From assembly GCA_000309945.1 (NCBI GenBank), contig CM001633.1:1386723-1450722 (forward strand): a stretch of DNA of 64,000 nt, read 5' to 3'. The notes under the pieces are model-generated. The model was not told the DNA's origin. It ran no database searches and worked only from the letters and a program-made list of their open reading frames with translations. The DNA is from Leptolyngbyaceae cyanobacterium JSC-12 (GTDB lineage Bacteria; Cyanobacteriota; Cyanobacteriia; Leptolyngbyales; Leptolyngbyaceae). A program made the translations under genes and the position numbers. The number at the start of each line of letters is the position of its first letter. Position 1 is the stretch's first letter. Shown in pieces: positions 8,102-18,860 of the stretch.

Positions 8102-11032
8102 CTACTTTGCTTCCATCCAGTTGTCGCCTATACGAATTTCTACGCCAAGTGGAACGGTGAGTTTAACGGCTGTTTCCATTGCAGTTTGAATCTTAGGTTT
8201 GAGGTTCTGCCATTCATCAGGAGCCATTTCAAAAACTAGCTCATCGTGTACCTGCAGCAACAGATGGGCTTCATGCTCCTGCAACAGTTTGTGCAGTTTA
8301 ATCATGGCGATTTTAATAATGTCGGCACTAGAACCTTGAATTGGTGCGTTGGCAGCCGCCCGCAATAACTGAGCATCAAACTGATCTCGAACTTTGACCT
8401 GCTTTAAATCGATGTCGTCAGGATTAGTATCGCGCAGTCGTTTGAGGTTATCGCTGGCAAAGTTGAAGTAGCGTCGCCGCCCCAGAATAGTTTCGACATA
8501 GCCACGGGCGATCGCTTCTTTTTGCATCCGTTGTAAGTACTCAAACACCTTGGAGTAGCGGGTGTTGAAGCGATCGATAAATTCCTGAGCCGTTTTGCGA
8601 TCGACTTTGGCTTCACGGGCAAATCGCTGGGCACCCATGCCGTAAATCACTCCAAAGTTAATCACTTTCCCCAGGCGACGCTCCTCAGAAGTGATTTTGT
8701 CTTTCTCAAACAACAGTTGAGCCGTGAGGGTATGGATGTCTTGATTGTTCTGGTAGGTTTCCAGCAGCACGGGTTCCTGGCTTAGATGTGCCAAAATTCG
8801 CAGTTCAATTTGAGAATAATCTGCTGCCACCATGCACCAGCCCGGTTCAGGAACAAAGGCTTTGCGGATCTGACGGCTGAAGGCAGTGCGAATTGGAATA
8901 TTTTGTAGGTTGGGGTCAGACGAAGAGAGCCGACCCGTGGCGGTAATTGCCTGGTTGAAATCAGTATGCACTCGTCCAGTATCCTTACGGACAAGGTTAG
9001 GTAATGCATCCACGTAAGTCGATTTCAGCTTAGTGAGGGTACGATATTCAATAATTGCTTCGACGACGGGATGGTCATCTTGCAGCTTTTCCAGGGTTGC
9101 TGCGTCAGTGGAATACCCTGTTTTGATCTTGCGAGATTTGCGCTTGTCTAACCCCAGCGTGTTAAACAGCAGATCGCTCAACTGTTTAGTGGAACCAAGG
9201 TTGAAGGTTTGTCCTGCAGCTTCGTAGGCGCGTTTTTCAATTCCGGCTAAATCTGCTTCAATCTCTTTGGACAGTTCGCCTAAGTATTTCTGATCAATCC
9301 GCACACCGTGCCATTCCATCTCAGCCAGGATGGGTTCTAAGGGTTGTTCTACGTCGATAAGCAGGTGATACAGGGCGGGGGTTTCTTCCAGGCGCGATCG
9401 CAAAATCGGCACCAGTCGATAGACCGTGTAAACATCCATGCCGCAGTATTGGGCTACATCTGCGATCGCTATGTCTGCGATAGTTTTACCCTTAGGCACC
9501 AGTTGGGCATAGCTGGTAGTTATCATGTTCAGCAGGCTGAGGCTGAGATCGCTCAGGTTGTGGCTGGCTTCAGGATTGAGTACATAGCTCATTAACATGG
9601 TGTCAAATATTACACCATTCAAGGTGATACCATGGTGCCGCAATGCCAAGCGATCAAACTTGGCGTTTTGTAGGACTTTGGGGTAGTTTGTACCTTCCAG
9701 AATGGGACGTAATGCATCCAATACCAGGGCTTTGTCCAGATTGTTGCCCTGCGTGTGATGGAGAGGAATATAAGCAACATCTGACACATTCTCCCCCCAG
9801 CAACAGCCGATCCCTACCAGTTCCGCATCGCGGGGCTCGAGCGCTGTAGTTTCGGTGTCCCAAGCAGTGAGTGTATCAGGTTGGTTGCGTGTTTTCAGAA
9901 TGCTAATCAGTTCATGTAGCGATTCGGGTGTGTCGATAATGCGAGGCTTGAGGGTTAGAGCCTGAACAGGCTTGGCGGCTTCCGTTTCCTCGGCGGTGAA
10001 AAAGTCCAGATCATCGTCTTCAAAGTTGGGCTGAGCTGGTTGTTCTTCTGCAGCGATCGCGGTTCCTTTCGCTTCAGACACATTGGTTTGAGACTCTCCA
10101 TTAAAATGACGATGCAGCGTTTGAATTTTGCTAATGAAGGAGCGAAATTCCAGTTTTTCCAGCAGAGGAACAACCGCATTGTCGTCAAACCCATGCAGTT
10201 TGCAATTTTCCAGGTCTGCCTCTAGTGGCACATCTAGATGAATTTGGGCAAGGTACTGCGATCTCTGTGCATTATCCCGCCCTTCTTCGAGTTTTTTGCG
10301 AGTCGCTCCTTTAATACTGTCGATAGAAGCATAAATCTGGTCAAGAGAACCGTATTGGGTCAATAGTTGCACAGCCGTTTTTTCGCCAATGCCCCGCACA
10401 CCAGGAATATTGTCGGATGAGTCACCACATAGAGCCTTGAAATCTACCACTTGAGATGGGAGGATGCCCATCTTGGCTTTTACTTCTGCACTGCCGTATT
10501 CCTTAAGAGACTGCAAACCTTTGCCATACACGGTGCTCATGTAAAGGACAGTAGTGTTGTTGTCCTCGTCCACTAGTTGAAACAGGTCGCGATCGCCACT
10601 GAGAATCTTGACCCGCATTCCGGCAGCACTAGCACGACGAGCCAGCGTCCCAATTACATCGTCTGCTTCGTATCCAGGTACCACGAAAAGCGGAAGTTTG
10701 AGAGCAGACAGTAACTCCTGCAGATTCTCTAAATCAGGCATGAAGTCTTCTGGTGCATCAGGTCTGCCCTCTTTATAAGTCGCGTCATGATCATGGCGAT
10801 AAGTTTTTTCACCAGGATCAAATGCGATCGCCACATATTGAGGCTTCTCCGTTTCTATCACTTCCAGCAAGGATTTGAGAAACCCGTAAGAAACGCTAGT
10901 GGGAATCCCAGTTTTGGTTCGCAGCCCGCCATCGCGTCCTTTAGAAAAAGCAAAATAGGAGCGAAATGCCAGAGAATGCCCATCGACTAGGATTAAGGTG
11001 GGTTTGGTTGAAGTAGACACGGTTGCTGCCAA
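8102..11032 (-). CDS. polA: DNA polymerase I
   Basis: A full-length 976-residue polymerase I. The N-terminal 300 residues form the 5'-3' exonuclease (LVDGHSLAFRSYFAF, GYEADDVIGTLA, SGDRDLFQLV). The middle carries an apparently active 3'-5' proofreading domain: DTETTAL, QNAKFDRLAL and YCGMDVYTVYRL keep the metal-binding acids. The polymerase domain has motif A DYSQIELRILAH, motif B RRLGKVINFGVIYGMG and motif C QVHDELVFE. It fills gaps and removes RNA primers. It is upstream of chlD on the same strand. A linker rich in E, Q and A near residues 320-370 joins the exonuclease domains. Confidence 0.98.
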   Translation of the reverse strand: MAATVSTSTKPTLILVDGHSLAFRSYFAFSKGRDGGLRTKTGIPTSVSYGFLKSLLEVIETEKPQYVAIAFDPGEKTYRHDHDATYKEGRPDAPEDFMPDLENLQELLSALKLPLFVVPGYEADDVIGTLARRASAAGMRVKILSGDRDLFQLVDEDNNTTVLYMSTVYGKGLQSLKEYGSAEVKAKMGILPSQVVDFKALCGDSSDNIPGVRGIGEKTAVQLLTQYGSLDQIYASIDSIKGATRKKLEEGRDNAQRSQYLAQIHLDVPLEADLENCKLHGFDDNAVVPLLEKLEFRSFISKIQTLHRHFNGESQTNVSEAKGTAIAAEEQPAQPNFEDDDLDFFTAEETEAAKPVQALTLKPRIIDTPESLHELISILKTRNQPDTLTAWDTETTALEPRDAELVGIGCCWGENVSDVAYIPLHHTQGNNLDKALVLDALRPILEGTNYPKVLQNAKFDRLALRHHGITLNGVIFDTMLMSYVLNPEASHNLSDLSLSLLNMITTSYAQLVPKGKTIADIAIADVAQYCGMDVYTVYRLVPILRSRLEETPALYHLLIDVEQPLEPILAEMEWHGVRIDQKYLGELSKEIEADLAGIEKRAYEAAGQTFNLGSTKQLSDLLFNTLGLDKRKSRKIKTGYSTDAATLEKLQDDHPVVEAIIEYRTLTKLKSTYVDALPNLVRKDTGRVHTDFNQAITATGRLSSSDPNLQNIPIRTAFSRQIRKAFVPEPGWCMVAADYSQIELRILAHLSQEPVLLETYQNNQDIHTLTAQLLFEKDKITSEERRLGKVINFGVIYGMGAQRFAREAKVDRKTAQEFIDRFNTRYSKVFEYLQRMQKEAIARGYVETILGRRRYFNFASDNLKRLRDTNPDDIDLKQVKVRDQFDAQLLRAAANAPIQGSSADIIKIAMIKLHKLLQEHEAHLLLQVHDELVFEMAPDEWQNLKPKIQTAMETAVKLTVPLGVEIRIGDNWMEAK

Positions 11033-11082
11033 CGTCCCGCTGCGTGAGAAGATACGCCCTATTGTAACGAGTTAAATCTATA

Positions 11083-11102
11083 GAGCAGGGCAATTCCTGC
11101 TC
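11083..11102 (-). terminator. Possible terminator after infB
   Basis: A perfect 7-bp stem, GAGCAGG / CCTGCTC, with a 6-base loop lies 36 bp after the infB stop. On the minus strand it is followed by an AT-rich stretch with no clean T run, so termination is plausible but unproven. Confidence 0.4.
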
Positions 11103-11138
11103 ATTCTGCAAACTCGAAACACCGAATTGGTCGTTGAA

Positions 11139-14100
11139 CTACTTAGAAAGAGTGCGACGCTTAGAGATCATACGATAGGCTTCGATAATGTCGCCAATTT
11201 CCCAGGAGTTGAAACTATCAACCCCAATTCCACACTCATATCCAGCGTTCACTTCCCGTACATCTTCCTTCATCCGTTTCAGGGAATCCAGATTATCTTC
11301 ATGGATGACGTTACTACCCCGATGGATGCGAATCTTGCAGTTACGGATAACTTTCCCAGATTGGACGTAACATCCAGCAACCTGACCACGCCCCACTGGG
11401 AAAACTGCCCGCACTTCTGCCTGACCCAAAGCTTCCTCAACGAGTTCGGGTTCCAACAACCCTTCCATCGCTGCCTGAATGTCATCCAGCAATTTGTAGA
11501 TGATATTGTAATCCCTTACATCTACACCCAACCGATCAGCCGCTTGCCGAGCACCTGGAGCTAGTGTTGTATTGAAGCCGATGATCACTGCCGAACTTGC
11601 AGCTGCCAGGTCAACATCAGTTTCAGTAATCTCGCCAGGAGCAGCATACAGCACCCGGACTTGAACTTCATTCTGAGGGAGTTGTTTAAAGGCTCCCAGA
11701 ATGGCTTCAACTGAACCCTGAACGTCTGCTTTCAGTACCAGGTTGAGTTCTTTTAGTTCGCCCTCTTGAGCACGAGCAGAAAGGGTATTCAAGCTAACCC
11801 GGCGCGAAGACATCGCTGCCAAAAGGCGAGATTGCCGCTGCTCATCAGTTCGATTAGACGCTGTAGATCGGGCTTCTTTTTCATCCAGGAAGACATCAAA
11901 TTCATCTCCAGCAGCAGGAACATCAGTTAGACCAAGCACCTCGACTGCAAAGGATGGGCTAGCTTCCTTCACGCGCTGACCGCGATCGTCTACCATTGCC
12001 CGCACCTTGCCGAACACAGAACCTGCAACCAGTACATCGCCTACTCGCAATGTCCCATTTTGCACTAGCAAGGTTGCCACAGGTCCTTTCGCTTTATCCA
12101 GGTGAGCTTCAATCACAGTCCCCTTCGCAGGACGATCCGGGTTGGCATAGAGATCTTCAACCTCAGCGACCAGTAGAATCATCTCCAGCAAGGTATCAAG
12201 ATTTTCACCTGTCAGCGCACTCACAGGCACCATAATAGTTTCACCGCCCCATTCTTCAGGAACTAGCTGGTATTCAGTGAGTTCTTGCTTGACGCGATCG
12301 GGCTGTGCCCCTTCTTTATCAATCTTATTGATTGCTACCACAATCGGAACTTCAGCCGCTTTAGCATGACTAATTGCTTCAACAGTTTGGGGTTGAACTC
12401 CATCATCTGCAGCGACAACCAGGATAGCAATATCGGTGACTCTTGCTCCACGAGCACGCATCGCAGTAAAGGCTTCGTGACCAGGTGTATCTAAAAAGAC
12501 CACCTGTTGCATCTCGCCGTCATGCTCAACGTCCACATGATAAGCTCCAATATGCTGGGTAATGCCTCCCGCTTCACCTTGAGCCACCTTTGTTTTACGG
12601 ATGGCATCAAGCAGTGAGGTTTTACCATGGTCAACATGTCCCATGATGGTGACCACGGGTGGACGACGATGGAGATTTTCTAGATCTGCTGCATCAAGCA
12701 TTTCAGTGATTTTGCGAGCTTTAGACTCTTGCTCGCCGGTTTCCACTGCTACGCCCAGATCTTCAGCTACCATCTTAGCGGTCTCGATATCCAGGGTCTG
12801 GGTAACTGTTGCCATGATGCCTTTCATGAAAAGTGTCCTGATAATATCGGTTTCAGGCACAACCATGATTGCAGCTAATTCTTGAACTGTTAGGCTGCCC
12901 TTGAGCGTAATTTTGTCTGGTTTCTCAACTTTTGTTTCTTGATCGCGGCGATCGCGGCGATCGCGGGGAGCCGACTTTCTAGCTTTTGGAGCAGTTGCAG
13001 CCACAGGTTTTGCCGCTGGCTGCCGCATAGATTTAGGCTTTGCTGGACGGACTAACGACAAACTGACTTGGTCAGCAGTTTCTTCCTCCTCATCTTCTTC
13101 TGCCAGTAAAAGCTCCAGATCTTCATCCTCATCCAGATCTGGTTGAGCACGTCGCTTTGTCTTAGTCCCAACCTTAGATGCTTTACCAGCAAACTCTTTT
13201 CCTTCTTCCTCTTCTTCCCAATCCTTAGCCTTTTTAGAGGTCCGGGGAAGCGTTGGTCTAGGTTGGAGTTGTTGTAAATCGTCCCCTGGCAAGACTGCAG
13301 GAATGCTAGAATCGGCTTCTCGCTTAGGACGCAGCTTTAATCCACCCTCCTCTCCGCCCGCGAGATTGGGCAACTTTGAAGAAGCACCATCCTCTACATC
13401 AGAACGAACGGGTTTGGGACGCCTTAGCTCAACAATAGTTTGTTGCTGAGGACGAACAGGCTTCTCAGCACCTTTGCCAACCGGTTGCTTTCCTTGAGAT
13501 GGTTTCGTTGGTGCAGGAACAGACCGAATTGATGGCTTAGACGGTCTTGGTGTAGAACTTTCGGGCTTCGAGGCATTAGCGGAAGCGGATGCAGCCAATT
13601 GCTCTGCCTTTTCACGCTTAAGAATAGGACGATTTGATAAATTTGACTTTGTTACAACAGGCGGCGGAGAGTCAGCACGCTGAGGCGGAGAAACTAATTC
13701 TGGTGAAGCCTGGGGTGGAGGATTTAGAGAAGGGGCGCTTGATGGCTGTTCAGGCTTCATATCAACTACAGAAGCAGTTGGAGCCGTATCCTCGACATTG
13801 CAGGGAGTTTCAGAAGCAGCGGGCAGTTCTGGCAGTTGAACCTCATCTTCAGCAATCTCTGCTTCCTCTGCATCTACAGCAGGGGCTGGTTTACTCAAAG
13901 GAATCGCTTTAGCTGGCGCTTGAGGTTGAACCGTACTAGATGATTGCCCCGTATAGTTTGGTGGAGTTGGTGGCTCCAAGCTTGGCTGCCGAGTTACCGA
14001 CTTAATTGCCACAATTTGCTGTTTTTTCTGAACAGGAACGGACGAGCGCGATTTACCTTCCTGAGCAGAGGTGTTGCTTCCTTGTCGATTGGGTATTGGC

Positions 14101-14294
14101 TTCATAGAAGAACTAGCGGCGTACTTTTCGGCAGCAGAGCGAATACGTTCAGCTTCAGAGTCACTGATGGTACTGCTATGACTCTTTACAGAAATATTTA
14201 ACTGTTCACAGACTGCCAATATATCTTTATTATCCAAGTTTAATTCCCGCGATAACTCGTAAATTCTGACTTTGCCGCTATTCATCCAGTCCAT
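11139..14294 (-). CDS. infB: Translation initiation factor IF-2
   Basis: IF-2 is the GTPase that places initiator tRNA on the 30S ribosome. The 1051-residue protein has an N-terminal IF2N domain ([20 protein letters not shown]). A long Pro/Ser/Lys-rich, then acidic linker (about residues 60-440) follows, as is common in cyanobacteria. The GTPase domain begins near residue 540: [30 protein letters not shown]. Domains II-IV end at the C terminus. Two methionines (residues 1 and 4) are possible starts. It is the last gene of the rimP-nusA-ylxR-infB cluster, but a 667-bp spacer separates it from ylxR. Confidence 0.97.
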   Translation of the reverse strand: MDWMNSGKVRIYELSRELNLDNKDILAVCEQLNISVKSHSSTISDSEAERIRSAAEKYAASSSMKPIPNRQGSNTSAQEGKSRSSVPVQKKQQIVAIKSVTRQPSLEPPTPPNYTGQSSSTVQPQAPAKAIPLSKPAPAVDAEEAEIAEDEVQLPELPAASETPCNVEDTAPTASVVDMKPEQPSSAPSLNPPPQASPELVSPPQRADSPPPVVTKSNLSNRPILKREKAEQLAASASANASKPESSTPRPSKPSIRSVPAPTKPSQGKQPVGKGAEKPVRPQQQTIVELRRPKPVRSDVEDGASSKLPNLAGGEEGGLKLRPKREADSSIPAVLPGDDLQQLQPRPTLPRTSKKAKDWEEEEEGKEFAGKASKVGTKTKRRAQPDLDEDEDLELLLAEEDEEEETADQVSLSLVRPAKPKSMRQPAAKPVAATAPKARKSAPRDRRDRRDQETKVEKPDKITLKGSLTVQELAAIMVVPETDIIRTLFMKGIMATVTQTLDIETAKMVAEDLGVAVETGEQESKARKITEMLDAADLENLHRRPPVVTIMGHVDHGKTSLLDAIRKTKVAQGEAGGITQHIGAYHVDVEHDGEMQQVVFLDTPGHEAFTAMRARGARVTDIAILVVAADDGVQPQTVEAISHAKAAEVPIVVAINKIDKEGAQPDRVKQELTEYQLVPEEWGGETIMVPVSALTGENLDTLLEMILLVAEVEDLYANPDRPAKGTVIEAHLDKAKGPVATLLVQNGTLRVGDVLVAGSVFGKVRAMVDDRGQRVKEASPSFAVEVLGLTDVPAAGDEFDVFLDEKEARSTASNRTDEQRQSRLLAAMSSRRVSLNTLSARAQEGELKELNLVLKADVQGSVEAILGAFKQLPQNEVQVRVLYAAPGEITETDVDLAAASSAVIIGFNTTLAPGARQAADRLGVDVRDYNIIYKLLDDIQAAMEGLLEPELVEEALGQAEVRAVFPVGRGQVAGCYVQSGKVIRNCKIRIHRGSNVIHEDNLDSLKRMKEDVREVNAGYECGIGVDSFNSWEIGDIIEAYRMISKRRTLSK
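12941..12967. repeat. Three tandem 9-bp HIP1-derived units inside infB
   Basis: GATCGCGGC occurs three times in a row (the last ends in GGG), containing two overlapping HIP1 octamers. On the coding strand it encodes the repeat RDRRDRRD in the basic part of the IF-2 linker, near residues 443-451. Confidence 0.85.
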
Positions 14295-14961
14295 TCCTCT
14301 TCGTATTTATCCAGGTTTCACATAGTTGCCTACCGTTTCGCCTAAAACGACATCAGATCAAAACTCAGACCCTTTGATTTTAGAACTCCAATACCTTGCT
14401 CACTATACAGCGATAGGATGATTCGTCATCATCATGCCACCAAAAGTGTGCAGGGGTGACTTCAGAGAAGCTTTGCTTTCTTGGTCAGTAGCTATTTTCT
14501 AATTTTGCACAAAACTCCAATGGATAAGCTTTTTTCCTAAGCTAATCAGCTAAGAGCATCCCTGTGCCGACATTGTTTCTCTCTTTTTTAGCGTTGGTTG
14601 AAGCATTATTGGGGGTGTTGCTGTTGCCAATCAATTCCTTCTTCCAACTAGAACACTAAACTCCTTCGAAAGTACTGAACATCAGGGTTGCCTTTACAAG
14701 ATATCCAGGGTAGCGCCTGAACAAAAATTTTGCAAAGTTTAAGTATACCCAGCAAGGTAAAAAGTGACTATACCTGACACGGCTGTGATGCGTGATTCTA
14801 GCCACTATCATTATCTGCCCCAAAATCGTTACGATTTTAAGCACCGCTGATAAGCGTACTCCCAAGATGGATTGAATTTGACCTGGACGCTAGAAGCTAG
14901 ATTGGTTGAACTCTTGCAATCATTACTAGCAAGAGATGAAGAACGAAGAATTCAATCGGAT
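14295..14961. other. 667-bp spacer between ylxR and infB
   Basis: No convincing gene is visible. In related cyanobacteria this cluster is usually compact. The stretch is AT-rich and has only short frames, the longest about 69 codons and not recognised. It probably holds an infB promoter and a long 5' untranslated leader, but I see no unambiguous promoter. Confidence 0.5.
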
Positions 14962-15225
14962 TCAGACCTTACTGGGGAGGTGATGTAGACGTGTCTCTAA
15001 TTCATGATAGATCGATTCTGGAACTGGCGCTTTTAATGCTTTGCCTAGTCTATTTTTCTTTTGAGCGATTTTCAGGCAGCTTTCGTGAGGGCACAGGTAG
15101 GCTGAGCGCCCTATGCCTTTATCCAGTACGATCGCATGAGAAGGGTGAAGCCTCACAATTCGCCAGAATTCAGATTTGGGTGCCGCTTTTCTGCAGGCAA
15201 CACAGCGACGAATATTCGGTTCCAT
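14962..15225 (-). CDS. ylxR: YlxR/RnpM-family RNA-binding protein
   Basis: An 87-residue basic protein with the family signature RRCVACRKAAPKSEFWRIVR near the N terminus and GRSAYLCPHESCLKIAQKK in the middle. YlxR (DUF448) proteins bind RNA, and in Bacillus the homologue RnpM modulates RNase P. The gene lies between nusA (16 bp upstream) and infB, its conserved position in bacteria. The family assignment is confident; the precise role in cyanobacteria is not known to me. Confidence 0.9.
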   Translation of the reverse strand: MEPNIRRCVACRKAAPKSEFWRIVRLHPSHAIVLDKGIGRSAYLCPHESCLKIAQKKNRLGKALKAPVPESIYHELETRLHHLPSKV

Positions 15226-15242
15226 GAAGAACTTTTTACCCT

Positions 15243-16514
15243 TTACTCTTGATCAAGGGGTTCGTTGAGTTCTTCTGCTTCCATCTCGTCTTGTTCATCG
15301 TAAGGCTCCTCTTCCTCAAAGTCTTCTTCGGCATGTTGTTTCTCAGCCGCGATCGCTGCCATTTTGCGATCTTCTGCTTCGTAGTCGTATTTCGCAGAAT
15401 CTTTGATGTCAATTTTCCAATTGGTTAGGCGGGCTGCCAGCCGAACGTTTTGCCCCTCTTTCCCGATCGCTAGGCTGAGTTGGTCTTCTCCAACCAGCAC
15501 GTGGGCTTGTCGTCCTTCAGGATCGACGAGACGAACCTCATCCACGCGGGCAGGGCTAAGCGCATTGGCAATGTAAGTAGCTGGATCGGGGGACCAGCGA
15601 ATCACATCAATTTTTTCGCCGCGCAGTTCGTTTACCACAACTTGAATTCGCGATCCCCTGGCTCCAATGCAAGCACCCACCGGGTCTACATCTCGTTCCA
15701 GGGTATCAACTGCAATTTTGGTGCGAGGTCCAACTGAGCGAGACGGGGGATTAGCTTCGCGAGCGATCGCCACCACCCGCACAATTTCATCTTCAATCTC
15801 CGGCACTTCATTGGCGAATAGATACACCACCAAGCCTGCGTCTGCACGCGACACCAGCAATTGTGCACCACGATGAGACCCTTCTGAAACCCGCTTCAAA
15901 TAAACCTTAAAGGTAGCATTGGCGCGGTAGTTATCATTGGGTAACTGCTCCCGTTTTGGCAATTCAGCCTCCACTTCTGGCTGCCCAAAACCACTACTCA
16001 CTGCCATAATCACAGATTGACGCTCAAACCGCAGCACTCGCGCTTGGAGAACCGTCCCTTCTAAATCCTGGAACTCTTCTTGAACTAGTTTGCGCTGTTG
16101 ATCTCGCAGTTTTTGAGACAGGACTTGCTTCGTTTGAATAGCTGCCATGCGTCCAAATTCCCCCTGATCGGGGGTGACATCCAGCACCACCGTATCGCCC
16201 GGTTGAGCTTCTGCCGCAACTTCTTGCACTTCTTGCAAAGCAATTTGATGGTCAGGGTTATCGACTTCTTCAACAATTGTTTTAGTCGCCAATACCCGAA
16301 AGCCTTCTTCTTCAATATCCAGTTCAACTTCAAAATTCAAGAAATAGTCTTCGTCAAAGCTGCCACCGTCTAATCGTTGTGTCCGGCGATATCGCTCGTA
16401 GCCTTTCAGCAGGGCTTCTCGTAGGGCAGCCTGAACTGCATTCTTAGGTAAATTTCGCTCTCGACTGATATTGTCAATCATGTCTCTGAGTCCGGGGAGG
16501 GCAACCATTGACAT
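15243..16514 (-). CDS. nusA: Transcription termination/antitermination factor NusA
   Basis: The 423-residue NusA binds RNA polymerase and nascent RNA, and affects pausing, termination and antitermination. The N-terminal polymerase-binding domain (residues 1-130) is followed by an S1 domain ([20 protein letters not shown]) and two KH domains, with [20 protein letters not shown] and [19 protein letters not shown]. The acidic tail ([18 protein letters not shown]) replaces the longer C-terminal acidic repeats of Escherichia coli NusA, which is normal for cyanobacteria. It lies between rimP and ylxR. Confidence 0.97.
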   Translation of the reverse strand: MSMVALPGLRDMIDNISRERNLPKNAVQAALREALLKGYERYRRTQRLDGGSFDEDYFLNFEVELDIEEEGFRVLATKTIVEEVDNPDHQIALQEVQEVAAEAQPGDTVVLDVTPDQGEFGRMAAIQTKQVLSQKLRDQQRKLVQEEFQDLEGTVLQARVLRFERQSVIMAVSSGFGQPEVEAELPKREQLPNDNYRANATFKVYLKRVSEGSHRGAQLLVSRADAGLVVYLFANEVPEIEDEIVRVVAIAREANPPSRSVGPRTKIAVDTLERDVDPVGACIGARGSRIQVVVNELRGEKIDVIRWSPDPATYIANALSPARVDEVRLVDPEGRQAHVLVGEDQLSLAIGKEGQNVRLAARLTNWKIDIKDSAKYDYEAEDRKMAAIAAEKQHAEEDFEEEEPYDEQDEMEAEELNEPLDQE

Positions 16515-16652
16515 AACTGAATTCTCCGTAGTGTGAGGATGACAAGAAACTAAAAATTAAAAGCTAAAAAGCGATCCATACAGAACAGGTAAACGCTTTT
16601 AGGAATTTAGCAAGAGTTTGCCAAGCAAGATGATGACATTAGCTTCCATGCT

Positions 16653-17114
16653 TTATGGTTGCTCTGTAAGTTGAACCCGGTTTACCAAGTGCCTCGGAAT
16701 AGCGATCGCACGCCCCTTCACATTCACATGAACAGCCGCATCATCGCGTCGAATAAGTTGCCCAACCCATTCTCGCTGTCCAGAGTAAGGCTCAGACGCC
16801 GTCACAATAACTGGAAACCCCTTGAACGAGACAAACTCACGATCCGTACTCAGCACACCCGAAATGCCAGGACTGGACACTTCTAAAACATAAGCATCTG
16901 GGATGATTCCTGATTCATCCAATGCTGCTTCTAAGGCTCGGCTCATTTGCTCACAGTCATCCAAACCTGTATCCGTACTAAGACTGCGAATATCAATCCG
17001 TAGCACAGGGGGACGCTGATTTGTATGAAAAACAGCCCCCACCAACTCCAAACCCAACGATTCTGCCACAGGAGTAGCAAGATCGATAATTTGTGGAATG
17101 AGCGGATGAGTCAT
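16653..17114 (-). CDS. rimP: Ribosome maturation factor RimP
   Basis: RimP assists assembly of the 30S subunit. The chosen start, ATG at 17112-17114, gives [21 protein letters not shown], the usual RimP N terminus. A longer frame to 17153 adds an unconserved Cys/Trp-rich stretch and is not preferred. Family features are [33 protein letters not shown] and [20 protein letters not shown], followed by the C-terminal SH3-like domain. It is the first gene of the rimP-nusA-ylxR-infB cluster and is transcribed away from rpmI. Confidence 0.95.
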   Translation of the reverse strand: MTHPLIPQIIDLATPVAESLGLELVGAVFHTNQRPPVLRIDIRSLSTDTGLDDCEQMSRALEAALDESGIIPDAYVLEVSSPGISGVLSTDREFVSFKGFPVIVTASEPYSGQREWVGQLIRRDDAAVHVNVKGRAIAIPRHLVNRVQLTEQP

Positions 17115-17283
17115 AGAGCGCCATCTAAAACAAAAAAGTGGGCACAAACCCACCTTCCAAGAAAGTAATCGTTTTCCTTAAAACCTGGAAGTCCCGCGAA
17201 ACAATCGCAGTACACCCCATAGTGTAGCCTAATCATCTTTGAAGTTGCAGATAATTTTCTGGGAAAACCTTGGAACTATATGC

Positions 17284-17311
17284 TTGCACATATCGTAAAA
17301 CTTATTATAGG
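17284..17311 (+). promoter_or_regulatory. Candidate sigma-70-type promoter for rpmI-rplT
   Basis: TTGCAC (17284-17289) and TATAGG (17306-17311) are separated by 16 bp. The start of rpmI is 34 bp downstream. The call rests on resemblance to the consensus only. Confidence 0.4.
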
Positions 17312-17345
17312 ATAATAGACTGTGTTATTTAGTGGTCTTCCTTCC

Positions 17346-17543
17346 ATGCCTAAGCTAAAAACCCGGAAAGCTGCTGCTAAGCGATTAAGAGCAAGCGGTT
17401 CCGGTAAGATTATGCGTCGCCAAACTTATCGAAGTCACTTGCTGGAACATAAGAGTGCATCCCGTAAACGCCGTCTTGCAGGGATGGTGGCTGTAAACGA
17501 ACGTGATGTGGCTAACGTTCATCTTATGCTTCCATACCTATAG
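17346..17543 (+). CDS. rpmI: 50S ribosomal protein L35
   Basis: A 65-residue basic protein, [20 protein letters not shown]..., with the typical [23 protein letters not shown] core. The start at 17346 was chosen over an in-frame upstream codon because the [14 protein letters not shown] terminus is universal. L35 binds the large ribosomal subunit. rplT follows 50 bp later, the usual rpmI-rplT pair. infC is not next to it here. Confidence 0.97.
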   Translation: MPKLKTRKAAAKRLRASGSGKIMRRQTYRSHLLEHKSASRKRRLAGMVAVNERDVANVHLMLPYL

Positions 17544-17593
17544 GCTTAATATTCTGCAGATAAATATTCTACGAGTTCAAAGGGAATGTCATC

Positions 17594-17947
17594 ATGGCAC
17601 GGGTGAAACGGGGTAACGTGGCGCGGAAACGCCGCAAAAAGATTTTGAAGCTGGCAAAAGGCTTTCGGGGGTCACATTCCAAGCTTTTCCGTACAGCGAA
17701 TCAGCAGGTGATGAAAGCGTTGCGCTACGCTTATGCTGATCGCCGAAAACGCAAGCGGGATTTTCGTCGTTTGTGGATTACTCGCATCAACGCGGCTGCA
17801 CGTTTGCATGGCATGAGTTACAGCCAACTGATTGGCAATTTGAAGAAGGCAAAGGTTGAAATTAATCGTAAGATGCTGGCGCAAATGGCAGTTCTTGACC
17901 CCGTTGGTTTTAGCAAACTGTTAGAACTGGCTCACGCCACAAAGTAA
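17594..17947 (+). CDS. rplT: 50S ribosomal protein L20
   Basis: A 117-residue L20: [20 protein letters not shown] at the N terminus, [20 protein letters not shown] next, and the C-terminal globular domain ending [10 protein letters not shown]20 is needed early in large-subunit assembly and in many bacteria represses its own operon. An AGGGAATG-type ribosome-binding site lies just upstream. Confidence 0.98.
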   Translation: MARVKRGNVARKRRKKILKLAKGFRGSHSKLFRTANQQVMKALRYAYADRRKRKRDFRRLWITRINAAARLHGMSYSQLIGNLKKAKVEINRKMLAQMAVLDPVGFSKLLELAHATK

Positions 17948-17988
17948 TTGGCTATCCAGTGAGTAGTTGACTATCCAGTGACAGTTAA

Positions 17989-18807
17989 GTGACAGTTATT
18001 AGAATGCTCAAACGGCTGTCGATTTTGACGAGTCTGCTTCTTAGCATTACCACAACGGGGTTTTTAGTAACAGCACCCTCGCGGATTGATGCGGCTGATC
18101 TTCAAGCTATCAAACGGCGAGGGCGTTTAATTGTGGCTGTGAAAGATAATTTACGACCATTGGGATTTCGAGATGCCAGTGGACAAATGCAGGGCTTTGA
18201 GATTGATTTGGCGCGGCAACTGGCTCAGGAACTGTTAGGGCGGAGGGATGCCCTGGAACTACGCCCTGTGTTGAATCAAGATCGATTTGGCGCAGTTATG
18301 AATGGCGAAGTTGATTTGGCGATCGCGAAAGTTACCCTGACCCCTTCTCGCTTGCGAATTTTGAATTTTAGCCAGCCCTATTATCGAGATGGAGCAGGCA
18401 TTGCAACTCGTGATCCAGCAATCCAGACTCTGGCAAATTTGGCGGGGCAACCGATCGCTGTTTTGAATCATTCCAGCACGATTGAAGCAGTTCGCAAACA
18501 TTTACCTAGCGCAGTATTGATTCCAGTTTCATCCTACGAAGCTGCAAAAGTTGCGATCGAAAGTGGACGGGCGATCGCTGTTGCGGCAGATGTCTCGGTG
18601 CTAACAGGCTGGGTGCAGGAATTTCCCCAATATCGCTTACTTACACCACTCTTATCCACTCAAGAGCTAGCAGTAGCCCTGCCTAAGGGGCAACAGTACG
18701 AAGAGTTACGGCAAACAATCGACCAAATTTTGCGCCGCTTGTATGCCACTGGCTGGTTAGAGCAGCGAGCAAATTATTGGGGATTACCGCGCAACTTCTC
18801 ATTTTGA
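17989..18807 (+). CDS. Extracellular solute-binding protein, family 3 (amino-acid type)
   Basis: A periplasmic binding protein of the SBP_bac_3 fold. A hydrophobic signal peptide (MLKRLSILTSLLLSITTTGFL) precedes RRGRLIVAVKDNLRPLGF, the usual start of the ligand domain, and GFEIDLARQLAQELLG. Later GEVDLAIAKVTLTPSRLRIL and FSQPYYRDGAG match the family hinge region. The listed start is a GTG at 17989; the ATG at 18004 would give a better signal peptide. No permease or ATPase is adjacent, so it is an orphan binding protein. The ligand is not predictable. Confidence 0.85.
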   Translation: MTVIRMLKRLSILTSLLLSITTTGFLVTAPSRIDAADLQAIKRRGRLIVAVKDNLRPLGFRDASGQMQGFEIDLARQLAQELLGRRDALELRPVLNQDRFGAVMNGEVDLAIAKVTLTPSRLRILNFSQPYYRDGAGIATRDPAIQTLANLAGQPIAVLNHSSTIEAVRKHLPSAVLIPVSSYEAAKVAIESGRAIAVAADVSVLTGWVQEFPQYRLLTPLLSTQELAVALPKGQQYEELRQTIDQILRRLYATGWLEQRANYWGLPRNFSF

Positions 18808-18860
18808 GATAAGTTGAGTGTGGATGTAATTTTTATCCCACCTGATTCAATCTTGTTGAT

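Noticed and set aside
14656-14865. 69-codon frame between ylxR and infB as a missing small gene
   Set aside because: Sequence does not resemble an L7Ae-like or other known protein of this cluster.
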